Positions 42,012 to 51,226 of a DNA stretch of 64,000 bases are shown here, piece after piece. The translations under genes and the position numbers were made by a program. Below the pieces are notes generated by a model. It searched no databases, had not been told where the DNA came from, and saw nothing but the letters and a program-made list of their open reading frames with translations. Source of the DNA: an uncultured Lachnospiraceae bacterium (GTDB taxonomy: Bacteria > Bacillota > Clostridia > Lachnospirales > Lachnospiraceae); assembly GCA_910577735.1 (NCBI GenBank), contig CAJTOO010000001.1, positions 65,782-129,781 of the forward strand. Reading direction: 5' to 3'. Each line of letters opens with the position of its first letter. Within the stretch, counting starts at the first letter, position 1.

Positions 42012-44423
42012 ATGATAAGAGAATACAATATAGATGCTAGATATATAAAAAATCCGTTTTATCCCGCGCCTCTTAATATGGGCGGCAGCGATGATCAGGG
42101 ACGGGAACTGGCGGTAGGCAATTATTTTCTGACCCTGGACGGCAAGCCCTTCTTTGCCGTTTGCGGTGAGGCACATTTTTCCCGTATGAACGAGACTCTT
42201 TGGGAAGATGAAATCATCAAGATGAAAATGGGCGGCATTAACATCATTGCCAGCTATATTTTTTGGATTCATCATGAGGAAACAGAAGGGGAATTTGACT
42301 GGAACGGCAGTAAGAATCTGAGACGCTTTCTGACATTGTGTAAGAAGAATAATATGTATGTAATACTGCGTATCGGCCCTTTTTCACACGGAGAATGCAG
42401 AAACGGCGGTTTCCCTGACTGGATCTTTGGCAGACCCTTTGATTTGCGATGCGATGACGAAACGTATTTAAAATACACAGAACGGTTCTACAGAGAAATA
42501 TATCACCAGGCAGAGGGATTGTTGTTTGGAGACGGCGGCCCCGTCATCGGCGTGCAGCTGGAAAACGAACACGAACATGCATCCTGTCCCTGGGAACTGA
42601 CAACAGAAAACAGCAAAGAGTGGGTAGTCAGTGGCAGGGAAGGCAGAAAGCATATGGCCACTTTAAAGAAACTGGCACAAAAAGTCGGTTTCATCGTTCC
42701 TTTATATACAGCCACTGCCTGGGGCGGCGCCTGTGCACCGGAAGACGTGGTTCTCCCCCTCTGGGGCGGATATGCATTCCGGCCATGGATGTTCTATGAT
42801 GGAAAACTGAAGGAGCATCCCGCTACAGGAGAATACCTGTACGGAGATTTTCATTGCAACACGGCACCCAAATACTATAATTTTGATCCCGAATATCCTG
42901 CCGAGGATTACCCCTATGCCTGCTGCGAAATGGGCGGCGGTATGAATGTTTATTATCCCTATCGCTTTCAGTTACCTATGGAGAGCGTAGGTGCAATGGC
43001 TCAGGTAAAAGCAGGCAGCGGCTGCAATTTCCTCGGCTATTATATGTATCACGGCGGGACACACCCCAAAGGAAAAAAGGTACCATTTCTAAATGAATGC
43101 GCCGTACCCAAATTTTCTTATGATTATCAGGCCCCTCTGGGTGAATTCGGTCAGGTGCGCAAGTCCTTTCATCAACTGAAACTGCAGCATCTGTTTTATC
43201 AGGAATTTCAGAAAGAAGTGACCGCTACAAAAACGGTTCTTTCCAAAGAGGCCGTAACACAAAAACCAGAGGATGTGGAAACCCTGCGATACGTTGTGCG
43301 GGTGGATGAAATGGGCCAGGGCTTTCTATTTATCAACAATTATCAAGATCACACTGAAGGCATCGAGCAGAAGGACTTTGCGATTACGGTACAGACAGAC
43401 CAGGGCGTCGTGCGTGTACCAGAAAAGGGAACCTTAAATCTGCCAAAAGACGGCAACGCTATCTGGCCAATCTGGTTTGACCTCCATGGCCGCCTTTTAA
43501 AATATGCCACAGCACAGCTTGTTACTAAGGTTTCGGATAACGGAAAAGAATACTTCTTCTTTGTACAGACAGGCAATGACCGCAGTGAATTTGTATTTCA
43601 GGATAAAGATATCGACCTGCAGACCCACAGCGGCTGTCGTCTGGACGACAGTAAAGTAGTTTTGGAGAAGGAAACGTTCGGTACCTTTTCTTTCACAGGC
43701 GTTGATGGGGCAGAGTGTATTATATGCACTTTACCCGAGAAAGAAGGTCTCAGACTGTGGCAGATTGACACGGAAGAAAAAAGGATACTCTTCCTGTCCG
43801 ATTATCCGGTACTCTATAAGGACGGACTCCTGGAACTGGAATATCACTGTAACGAAGAACTGCAGATTGGCATTTTCCCTTCTCACAGCGATGTAATACA
43901 CTTAGAAGGCCATGCCTTATCCAGTTCCGGCACAAACGGCGTATTCCGGATATTTGAAAGTTGGAAACAGGAAAAAGAATTACCGTTTGAATGGAAAGAT
44001 GTGAGCACAGTCAATAAGGATGGTGACGGTGCCCTGAAACGGCCGGTGGTAGGCAGTCCCCTTACTTCCACCAAAGTGGTAAATGCACGCGCCGTACTGA
44101 AGTTCGCACCGGAAACCTTTGCTGATATGAAACAGCTTCTGTTAAAAGTTCGTTATGAAGGAGATGTAGGATACGCCTTTATAGAGGGCGAAATGTTCCA
44201 TGATAATTTCTGTAATGGAGCGTCATGGGAAATCGATCTGATGCCGTACAGAGAAGAATTGACGAAATATGGCATGTATCTGTATGTTTCTCCACGAAAA
44301 ACAGGAGCATATGTGGATAATACCTCTGCCATGGCTGCCCGACATGAGGTGGTAAAAGAACAGGTTGCACGAATCGACAGTGTGGAGCTGGAAGCCGTAA
44401 TGCGGATTGAGATGACTTTATAA
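42012..44423 (+). CDS. GH35 beta-galactosidase
   Basis: About 803 residues from the ATG at 42012, six bases after AGGA; an ATG at 42006 is too close to that site. The GH35 barrel shows MKMGGINIIASYIFWIHHE, LRIGPFSHGECRNGGFPDW and the acid/base Glu in GVQLENEHEH. The nucleophile region is likely the CEMGGGMN stretch, less certain. C-terminal beta domains (from about residue 400) follow. There is no signal peptide, so cleavage is probably intracellular after import. It belongs with the ABC transporter and, through the shared operator, with galactonate breakdown. Confidence 0.92.
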   Translation: MIREYNIDARYIKNPFYPAPLNMGGSDDQGRELAVGNYFLTLDGKPFFAVCGEAHFSRMNETLWEDEIIKMKMGGINIIASYIFWIHHEETEGEFDWNGSKNLRRFLTLCKKNNMYVILRIGPFSHGECRNGGFPDWIFGRPFDLRCDDETYLKYTERFYREIYHQAEGLLFGDGGPVIGVQLENEHEHASCPWELTTENSKEWVVSGREGRKHMATLKKLAQKVGFIVPLYTATAWGGACAPEDVVLPLWGGYAFRPWMFYDGKLKEHPATGEYLYGDFHCNTAPKYYNFDPEYPAEDYPYACCEMGGGMNVYYPYRFQLPMESVGAMAQVKAGSGCNFLGYYMYHGGTHPKGKKVPFLNECAVPKFSYDYQAPLGEFGQVRKSFHQLKLQHLFYQEFQKEVTATKTVLSKEAVTQKPEDVETLRYVVRVDEMGQGFLFINNYQDHTEGIEQKDFAITVQTDQGVVRVPEKGTLNLPKDGNAIWPIWFDLHGRLLKYATAQLVTKVSDNGKEYFFFVQTGNDRSEFVFQDKDIDLQTHSGCRLDDSKVVLEKETFGTFSFTGVDGAECIICTLPEKEGLRLWQIDTEEKRILFLSDYPVLYKDGLLELEYHCNEELQIGIFPSHSDVIHLEGHALSSSGTNGVFRIFESWKQEKELPFEWKDVSTVNKDGDGALKRPVVGSPLTSTKVVNARAVLKFAPETFADMKQLLLKVRYEGDVGYAFIEGEMFHDNFCNGASWEIDLMPYREELTKYGMYLYVSPRKTGAYVDNTSAMAARHEVVKEQVARIDSVELEAVMRIEMTL

Positions 44424-44435
44424 AGATGATCCTGA

Positions 44436-44484
44436 AAAGAGCCTGCTGACATTCTTATTGTGAATTTGTCGGCGGACTCTTTTT
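44436..44484 (+). terminator. Terminator after the beta-galactosidase gene
   Basis: Arms at 44436-44450 and 44468-44482 pair with two wobbles and one mismatch and run into TTTTT. It also separates this operon from the convergent SGNH gene ending at 44493. Confidence 0.82.
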
Positions 44485-44492
44485 CACAATAA

Positions 44493-45818
44493 TCAGTATT
44501 CAATTTCTATTGTCTGTTCTAAATCAGGCATACTTTTTACCCTGTATGTAATCGTACAGGTTCCATGTTCATCTGCGTCTATCGTAAATTGTCTGTTTTC
44601 ACTAAAATCCTGCATCATATACGGTTCCTGTTCTGCAGGTGTAAACACAATTCTGTACTCCATTCCCTCTTCTCGATTGGAAGCCAGCCACATATTCCTG
44701 ATAATCCGCTTATTATCTTTGGAATCCGTTGCTTTTCTATAATATATGCCGTATACCTCCGGTTCTTGGTCTTGAAGCTTTTGTTTGTAAGTATCATAAA
44801 AATATTTACTATTTTCCAGTGTATTACCTGACATTACCTGATAGAAAAAGTCTGTAAAAATATCTGCTCCTGTTAAATTCAAGTGTCCTTCATCATAGAA
44901 AAAATCTGTTTGTTGTATTGACAGATATTCTTCTTTTGCCAAATTGAAATCATAAAAGTCAATATCATATTCATCTGCTATTAAACGTACCTGCGCAACA
45001 TAATTATCATAATTTTCTGTACTAATCAACTGAAGCTCATACATTGGCGATATAAATAGAGTAACCGGTATGTCTTGTTTCTGACAATAGGAAATTGCTT
45101 TGCGTAAATATTTCTCACTGGACTCTGCCATAGGCTGCATTTCCAAGATACGCCCCTGTTCAAAGACTCGCTCTTTTTCTTTATAAACTATATTCATAGG
45201 AAAATAACCCCTCTTTAAATCACCTATGTCGCTTTTGTTCTCAGTTTTCTGAATAATATTATCTTTTATATAATTCCAATCGTCAATTTTTGACCGATAT
45301 TTACTAAACCGAAAAAAGACATTAGGATACTCCTCTATATCTGTTGTTCTCCAAAAATAGGCTAATTTATTAAAAGACAGCTTCATGTATTCTAAATTAT
45401 TCCAATTTCTAAAAGCATCTGTCTTTGTCGGTTCCTCATATAAATTAAAATTATCATTAACATTAAAATAGTAATATAACTCTATATAGACATGTGATAT
45501 TTCGTTATTTCTGTCAGCTTCTTTTAAAAGATAATATGTCCCGTTCATCAACTGTCCTGGTGTTGCCATGTTAAAATTATACTGTCCGTTTTTTTCATCC
45601 AATATATAAGGATTAATATCGCAATATACATGTGATGAACCTAAATATAAATTATCAATCTTGCCTTTGCTCGCATAAAAATCATTCCATACAAAACGTT
45701 CATACTCTGAATCTGCGTCTAATACATATAAAAAATTCAATCCCCTTGTAATCCCACAGAAAATGAAAATGCCTGCTAATAATCCCACAATACTTCTTAT
45801 TCTCTTCATATCAGCCAT
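44493..45818 (-). CDS. SGNH-like membrane-anchored acetylation partner, second copy
   Basis: A 441-residue protein with one N-terminal membrane segment (about 8-28), the serine block GSSH at 60-63 and the acidic-His block FYDEGHLNLTG around 307-315. It follows the MBOAT gene by 12 bases. It is only distantly similar to the protein at 15179-16678, so the two pairs are not recent duplicates. The DNA is visibly richer in A and T than its surroundings, suggesting transfer. The C-terminal 100 residues are beta-rich and unassigned. The acceptor polymer is unknown. Confidence 0.8.
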   Translation of the reverse strand: MADMKRIRSIVGLLAGIFIFCGITRGLNFLYVLDADSEYERFVWNDFYASKGKIDNLYLGSSHVYCDINPYILDEKNGQYNFNMATPGQLMNGTYYLLKEADRNNEISHVYIELYYYFNVNDNFNLYEEPTKTDAFRNWNNLEYMKLSFNKLAYFWRTTDIEEYPNVFFRFSKYRSKIDDWNYIKDNIIQKTENKSDIGDLKRGYFPMNIVYKEKERVFEQGRILEMQPMAESSEKYLRKAISYCQKQDIPVTLFISPMYELQLISTENYDNYVAQVRLIADEYDIDFYDFNLAKEEYLSIQQTDFFYDEGHLNLTGADIFTDFFYQVMSGNTLENSKYFYDTYKQKLQDQEPEVYGIYYRKATDSKDNKRIIRNMWLASNREEGMEYRIVFTPAEQEPYMMQDFSENRQFTIDADEHGTCTITYRVKSMPDLEQTIEIEY

Positions 45819-45830
45819 ATCCCTCTCTGT

Positions 45831-47342
45831 TTAAAACTGAAAATATATAAACTGCTGTATATCGTAAATTTCACCATAACAACCAAATAAAAGAATTGTA
45901 AAAATCATAAGCATTATCATTAATGTGCGAAACCACCACTTCTGTGCTAAAAATAGTTCCGCCACATCTCTTCCCTTATACTTATAAAAGTCCACAATAA
46001 ACAGTGCCAAAATCGATACCAGCAATATATTCATATAAATTTTTCCACCTAAAATCTTCGTGGACAAAGAACCATCCAAAATCCCTGCCAGATTATCAAA
46101 ATGGCACATGCTTTTAAGAACGTCCAATGCAACTTCAAATTCACCACTTCTAAAAAAGAGCCATGCAAAAGTGACCAGCAAAAAAGTTCCAAACACCTGC
46201 AACAACTTTTTACTAAAACAAACAGTTCTCCGAATAGCTCCAATCTTTAATTTCTCTTTCAACTTGTCTGCTACATCCTCAAAAACCTGAGCAGCCCCAT
46301 TCAATACACCCCAAAAAACAAAAGCCAAAGATGCCCCATGCCAAAGACCACTCACAGCAAACACAAGCATGCGATTCAACTCTTTCCTTAGTACACCCTT
46401 TTTACTGCCACCAAGCGGAATATATAGATAATCACGAAACCATTGCGAAAGAGAAATGTGCCATCTGCGCCAGAACTCTCTTACATTGCTTGAAAAATAC
46501 GGTGCATTGAAATTATCCATCAGATGATATCCCATAAGAAGTGCAGAACCTCTTGCAATGGTCGAATAGCCGTAGAAATCGCAATAAATCTGTATGGCAA
46601 AGAAAAAGGTTGCCACAATGATATAAAATCCAGAATACACACTACTATTTTCATAAACAGTATTTACAATAATAGCTGCTCTGTCTGCTATGACCATTTT
46701 TATAAAAAGGCCATATAATATCCAAAGCATCCCTTTTTGCAAATTCTTATATGTAAAAGTATGATCAATGCTAAACTGTACTAAAAGATTTTTAGAGCGC
46801 TCGATAGGCCCTGCTACCAATTGCGGAAAAAAGGAAACAAATAATGCATATCGTATAAAGCTCTTTTCTGCAAAAATATCCCCTCTATATACATCAATCA
46901 AATAACTCAAAGCCTGCAATGTATAAAACGAAATACCAACAGGAAGCAAAATTTCATATTCCCAGGAGATTTCTTCCATATGAACACATTCCAATATTCT
47001 ATTAAATAATGAGATGCCAAACAACAGATATTTGTAAAAAAATAAAATTCCAAGACTTATCGAAATACATAAAATAAGACATAATTTACTTTTTCGATTT
47101 CTCTTTCCGCTGTTATATTCACTTTCTCCGTGAAGCCTTTTTAGCTTTTCAAGGACCAATCCACCCGTATAAGTAATCAAGGTACAAGAAAACAACAACA
47201 TAATATATATTGGATTCCATTGCATGTAAAAATAGTAACTCACACAAAGCAGCCAGCCATTTCTCAACTTACTCGGCAAAAAATAGTATATTGAAACAAC
47301 TATAGGCAGAAATAGTATATACTGCATTGTATTAAATAGCAT
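45831..47342 (-). CDS. MBOAT family O-acyltransferase, second copy
   Basis: A 503-residue polytopic membrane protein. Marks are REFWRRWHISLSQWFRDY around 288-304 and catalytic His335 in SGLWHGASLAF. It would move acetyl groups outward for the SGNH-like partner encoded next. It has its own promoter and is A/T-rich like its partner. Similarity to AlgI and to the protein at 16682-18118 is at family level only. No glycan synthesis genes adjoin it, so the substrate cannot be guessed. Confidence 0.9.
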   Translation of the reverse strand: MLFNTMQYILFLPIVVSIYYFLPSKLRNGWLLCVSYYFYMQWNPIYIMLLFSCTLITYTGGLVLEKLKRLHGESEYNSGKRNRKSKLCLILCISISLGILFFYKYLLFGISLFNRILECVHMEEISWEYEILLPVGISFYTLQALSYLIDVYRGDIFAEKSFIRYALFVSFFPQLVAGPIERSKNLLVQFSIDHTFTYKNLQKGMLWILYGLFIKMVIADRAAIIVNTVYENSSVYSGFYIIVATFFFAIQIYCDFYGYSTIARGSALLMGYHLMDNFNAPYFSSNVREFWRRWHISLSQWFRDYLYIPLGGSKKGVLRKELNRMLVFAVSGLWHGASLAFVFWGVLNGAAQVFEDVADKLKEKLKIGAIRRTVCFSKKLLQVFGTFLLVTFAWLFFRSGEFEVALDVLKSMCHFDNLAGILDGSLSTKILGGKIYMNILLVSILALFIVDFYKYKGRDVAELFLAQKWWFRTLMIMLMIFTILLFGCYGEIYDIQQFIYFQF

Positions 47343-47403
47343 TTTTAACTCTTTTCCTTAATATATTATTCCACAAACATTTATTCCTGATATCAATATC
47401 TAT

Positions 47404-47432
47404 AGTATATATTTCTGGTTATATTCAGTCAA
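47404..47432 (-). promoter_or_regulatory. Promoter of the second MBOAT-SGNH unit
   Basis: TTGACT (47427-47432), 17 bases, TATACT (47404-47409) on the minus strand. Confidence 0.65.
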
Positions 47433-47445
47433 TAGCCTACTTTAT

Positions 47446-47949
47446 TCACAGAATATACTTCTCCATCAAATAAAATTTCCCTTTCCGCCACTCCACCGTG
47501 CCTGTTTTCACATATCCTGCACTGGCATACAGCTTCTGTGAATATGGATTACTACTGAAAACATCCAGTCTGATTGCCTCAGCTCCCATATCTTTCAGCA
47601 AATCTTCAATATATTGCATTGCTTTCGATGCAACGCCTCTGTGCTGAAATACCGGATTAACACATAGACGGTGAATCACATAATAAGGCCTTTCCGGATG
47701 CATCCACTCTCCATATTGATAATCTTCATCGCATTCCTGATTCAGCCCAAACACTATCGCTATTTTTTCTTCGAGAATCCCTACATATAAATCCCCATTC
47801 TTAATATCATTTTCAAAGTCTTCTTCTGTCGGATACAATTCGTCCCACTGATGGATATGGTTATCTTCCATGACACGAATCGCATTTTGCACCATCAAAA
47901 CAATCTCCGGCAAGTCATTCCGATTAGCCTTTCTGTAATTTATGTTCAT
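47446..47949 (-). CDS. GNAT-family N-acetyltransferase
   Basis: About 167 residues from the ATG at 47949 (AAAGGAG upstream); the frame continues upstream through the dnaJ terminator but without a ribosome site. The acetyl-CoA loop is NPVFQHRGVASKAMQYIE, and IRLDVFSSNPYSQKLYASAGY is the usual C-terminal GNAT block. The acceptor is unknown. It follows the heat-shock operon terminator. Confidence 0.9.
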   Translation of the reverse strand: MNINYRKANRNDLPEIVLMVQNAIRVMEDNHIHQWDELYPTEEDFENDIKNGDLYVGILEEKIAIVFGLNQECDEDYQYGEWMHPERPYYVIHRLCVNPVFQHRGVASKAMQYIEDLLKDMGAEAIRLDVFSSNPYSQKLYASAGYVKTGTVEWRKGKFYLMEKYIL

Positions 47950-47974
47950 GATGTTCTCCTTTGCCAAAAGCAAC

Positions 47975-47999
47975 GGATGCCTGGCTTCGCCAGGCATCC
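47975..47999 (-). terminator. dnaJ terminator hairpin with a TTC loop
   Basis: Perfect 11-base arms GGATGCCTGGC and GCCAGGCATCC around TTC. It lies 12 bases after the dnaJ stop. The following T stretch is weak, so readthrough into the GNAT gene is possible. Its GGCTTCGCC core resembles the repeats at 39934-40079. Confidence 0.7.
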
Positions 48000-48011
48000 T
48001 TATATTAACAA

Positions 48012-49187
48012 CTAAAACTTCCCAAACTTTTTCTTCTTTTTCCCGCCAGTGACTTCTTCGGCGCGATTGGAAGTAACATTCTTCGCCGCATTTAAGGTAT
48101 CACCTGTCTGCTCATCAAACTGTTTCAGCAAATCCTTGGCCTCATGAGACAGTTTATCAGGCACCTGTACCACCAATGTTACATAGTGGTCACCGCGTAC
48201 ATCTTTGTTACGCAGAGAAGGTACGCCTTTTCCTTTCAGACGGATCTTGGTGTCTGTCTGTGTACCGGCTTTGACTTCATAAATCACTCTGCCATCCACA
48301 GTGTCAATCACAATCTCACCGCCCAAAGCCGCAATCGCAAAGGACATGGGTACTGTGGAATAGATATTCTCATCCTGCCTCTGGAAAATGGGATGTCTTC
48401 CCACTACCACTTCAACTAACAGATCTCCTCTCGGGCCTCCATTGGAACCCGGTTCACCCTTATCACGCAAGCGGACGCACTGCCCATTGTCGATACCTGC
48501 CGGTATAGATACCTGAATCTTCTTCTTGTTGGCAATATATCCTGTTCCCCGGCAGTCCGGACATTTATCCTTAACCACTTTACCGGTTCCCTGACAATCC
48601 GGACAAGTCTGTACATTCCTCATGATACCGCCAAAAGGAGACTGTCTGGTGAACACCACCTGTCCCTTACCGCCGCACTTGCTGCAAGTCTCAGGGCTGG
48701 TGCCGGGTTTGGCGCCGGTACCATGGCAGGACGTGCACTCATCCTTTAAGGTCAATTCAATTTCCTTGTCTACACCAAAGACGGCTTCCTCAAAGGTAAT
48801 GCGGACACTGGTACGCAGATTCGCACCCTTCATGGGCCCGTTCCCTCTGCCGCGTCTGCCGCCGCCAAAAATATCGCCAAAAATATCACCAAAGATATCG
48901 CCAAAGATATCACTGTTAAAGTCGAAGCCGCCAAAGCCGCCCGCACCCCCTGCGCCATCAAAGGCGGCATGACCATACTGGTCATACTGCCTTCTCTTCT
49001 CAGGGTCACTTAAGACTGCGTACGCCTCAGATGCTTCTTTGAATTTCTTCTCTGCCTCCGCATCACCGGGGTTCATATCGGGATGATATTTCTTAGCCAG
49101 AACTCTGTATGCTTTTTTGATTGCTGCATCATCAGCGTTTTTCTCTACACCGAGCACCTCATAATAGTCCCGTTTTTGTTCTGCCAT
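48012..49187 (-). CDS. dnaJ: Chaperone DnaJ
   Basis: A 391-residue type I J-protein: J domain at 1-70 with HPD in YHPDMNPGD, a Gly/Phe region holding four DIFG units at about 92-110, four zinc motifs (CTSCHGTG, CSKCGGKG, CPDCQGTG, CPDCRGTG) at about 150-220, and the substrate-binding C-terminus. It hands unfolded proteins to DnaK and stimulates its ATPase. It is last in hrcA-grpE-dnaK-dnaJ. AGGAAGGG precedes the ATG. The DIFG run comes from a 12-base tandem repeat in the DNA. Confidence 0.97.
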   Translation of the reverse strand: MAEQKRDYYEVLGVEKNADDAAIKKAYRVLAKKYHPDMNPGDAEAEKKFKEASEAYAVLSDPEKRRQYDQYGHAAFDGAGGAGGFGGFDFNSDIFGDIFGDIFGDIFGGGRRGRGNGPMKGANLRTSVRITFEEAVFGVDKEIELTLKDECTSCHGTGAKPGTSPETCSKCGGKGQVVFTRQSPFGGIMRNVQTCPDCQGTGKVVKDKCPDCRGTGYIANKKKIQVSIPAGIDNGQCVRLRDKGEPGSNGGPRGDLLVEVVVGRHPIFQRQDENIYSTVPMSFAIAALGGEIVIDTVDGRVIYEVKAGTQTDTKIRLKGKGVPSLRNKDVRGDHYVTLVVQVPDKLSHEAKDLLKQFDEQTGDTLNAAKNVTSNRAEEVTGGKKKKKFGKF

Positions 49188-49232
49188 GATAAACCCTTCC
49201 TACTCTGCCTATCCTCGTATTCTTAGTTTCTT

Positions 49233-49254
49233 GGGCTGCATATCCCAGCAGCCC
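49233..49254 (-). terminator. Hairpin between dnaK and dnaJ
   Basis: GGGCTGC and GCAGCCC with an 8-base loop, without a real T tract. It may reduce readthrough into dnaJ or stabilise dnaK mRNA. Confidence 0.45.
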
Positions 49255-49272
49255 TGAAAATTTTTATTTTGA

Positions 49273-51144
49273 TTATACTTCTCTGTAATCACCGTCTACC
49301 ACATCGTCAACCGGCGCTTCCTGTGTATTTGCTTCTGCCGCACCGCCCATATTGCTCATGTCCGGGCCGCCCTGTGCCTGCTGCATGTTCTCATACATCT
49401 TGGTGAACAGGCTCTGTGCAGAAGTTGTCAGTTTCTCTTTCGCTGCCTTGAGTTCATCCAACTGGCCGTCTGTCATTTCCTGATCCTTGGTCTTCTCCAG
49501 GATATCCTTGACTGCCTGCAGATCAGCTTCCACACCGGATTTTTCAGAAGCATCAATCTTGTCACCCACTTCGCTAAGTGCTTTCTCTGTCTGGAACACA
49601 AAAGCATCTGCATCGTTTCTGGTGTCAATTGCCTCTTTTCTCTTCTTATCCTGTGCCTCGTACTCAGCAGCCTCTTTCACTGCCTTATCAATCTCATCAT
49701 CAGACATATTAGAACCTGCTGTGATGGTGATGTGCTGTTCTTTACCTGTGCCAAGGTCTTTCGCAGACACATTTACGATACCGTTGGCATCAATATCAAA
49801 AGTCACCTCAATCTGCGGTACACCGCGCATTGCCGGCGGAATACCATCCAGCCTGAACTGTCCCAGGGACTTGTTGTCTTTTGCAAACTGTCTCTCACCC
49901 TGTACTACATTAATATCAACTGCCGTCTGGTTATCTGCTGCTGTGGAGAAAATCTGGCTCTTCTTGGTCGGAATCGTGGTATTTCTCTCAATCAGCCTGG
50001 TCGCTACGCCGCCCATTGTCTCGATAGACAGAGATAACGGCGTAACATCCAAGAGCAGAATTTCGCCTGCACCGGCATCACCAGCCAGCTTACCGCCCTG
50101 GATAGAAGCGCCCAGCGCCACACACTCATCGGGATTCAGGGATTTACTCGGCTCTTTGCCTGTAATCTGTCTTACTTTCTCCTGTACCGCAGGAACACGG
50201 GTGGAACCGCCCACCAGAAGCACCTGCCCGATGTCCGCGTTGGTCAGACCGGCATCTTTCATAGCGTTCTGCACCGGAATCGCTGTCTTCTCCACCAGAT
50301 CATGTGTCAGCTCATCGAACTTTGCTCTTGTCAGGTTCATGTCAAAATGTTTCGGGCCTTCCGAAGTAGCTGTGATGAACGGCAGGTTAATATTGGTCGT
50401 AGTTGCAGAAGAAAGTTCCTTCTTTGCCTTCTCAGCCGCCTCTTTCAGTCTCTGAAGCGCCATCTTGTCGTTAGAGAGATCCACGCCTTCCTGTGCCTTG
50501 AACTCAGCCAACATCCAGTCAATGATCTTCTGATCAAAATCGTCACCGCCCAGATGGGTATCGCCATTGGTTGCAAGTACTTCAATGACACCGTCGCCAA
50601 TCTCAATGATAGACACATCGAAAGTACCGCCGCCCAGGTCATATACCATAATCTTCTGTTCTTTCTCATTGTCCAGACCATATGCAAGCGCTGCCGCTGT
50701 AGGCTCATTGATAATACGCTTTACGTCAAGACCGGCAATCTTACCGGCATCCTTGGTTGCCTGCCTTTGTGCATCGTTAAAATATGCAGGGACTGTGATA
50801 ACAGCCTCCGTCACTTTTTCACCCAAATAATTCTCAGCATCTGCTTTTAATTTCTGCAAGATCATGGCAGAAATCTGCTGCGGAGAATATTTCTTGTCAT
50901 CAATGGTACGTCCCCTGTCCGTACCCATATCTCTCTTAATGGAAGCAATGGTCTTGTCAGCGTTGGTAACTGCCTGACGTTTCGCCGGCTCACCCACAAG
51001 CCTCTCCCCCGTCTTCGTAAAAGCCACCACGGAAGGAGTGGTTCTTGCACCTTCTGTGTTCGCGATGACTGCGGGCTTACCCCCCTCCATAACTGCTACG
51101 CAGCTATTGGTCGTTCCCAAGTCAATACCGATAATTTTACTCAT
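49273..51144 (-). CDS. dnaK: Chaperone DnaK (Hsp70)
   Basis: A 623-residue Hsp70. ATPase domain marks are IGIDLGTTNSCVAVMEGG at the start, VYDLGGGTFDVSIIEIGDG and VLLVGGSTRVPAVQE; the linker region LLLDVTPLSLSIETMGG leads into the substrate-binding domain. The C-terminus is short and ends in an acidic DGDYREV. It folds proteins with DnaJ and GrpE, and its levels feed back through HrcA. It lies in the CIRCE-controlled operon with the usual gene order. Confidence 0.98.
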   Translation of the reverse strand: MSKIIGIDLGTTNSCVAVMEGGKPAVIANTEGARTTPSVVAFTKTGERLVGEPAKRQAVTNADKTIASIKRDMGTDRGRTIDDKKYSPQQISAMILQKLKADAENYLGEKVTEAVITVPAYFNDAQRQATKDAGKIAGLDVKRIINEPTAAALAYGLDNEKEQKIMVYDLGGGTFDVSIIEIGDGVIEVLATNGDTHLGGDDFDQKIIDWMLAEFKAQEGVDLSNDKMALQRLKEAAEKAKKELSSATTTNINLPFITATSEGPKHFDMNLTRAKFDELTHDLVEKTAIPVQNAMKDAGLTNADIGQVLLVGGSTRVPAVQEKVRQITGKEPSKSLNPDECVALGASIQGGKLAGDAGAGEILLLDVTPLSLSIETMGGVATRLIERNTTIPTKKSQIFSTAADNQTAVDINVVQGERQFAKDNKSLGQFRLDGIPPAMRGVPQIEVTFDIDANGIVNVSAKDLGTGKEQHITITAGSNMSDDEIDKAVKEAAEYEAQDKKRKEAIDTRNDADAFVFQTEKALSEVGDKIDASEKSGVEADLQAVKDILEKTKDQEMTDGQLDELKAAKEKLTTSAQSLFTKMYENMQQAQGGPDMSNMGGAAEANTQEAPVDDVVDGDYREV

Positions 51145-51226
51145 AATTTTTCCCTCCTGCTTATCATGAAGCTGAATAATAATTTTTTGTTGTTTATAAG
51201 ATGTATTGTATCAATAATGCATCCTG

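Noticed and set aside
49487..50455. 322-codon open frame antisense to dnaK
   Set aside because: It mirrors dnaK codon structure, has no ribosome site or family resemblance, and dnaK is certain.
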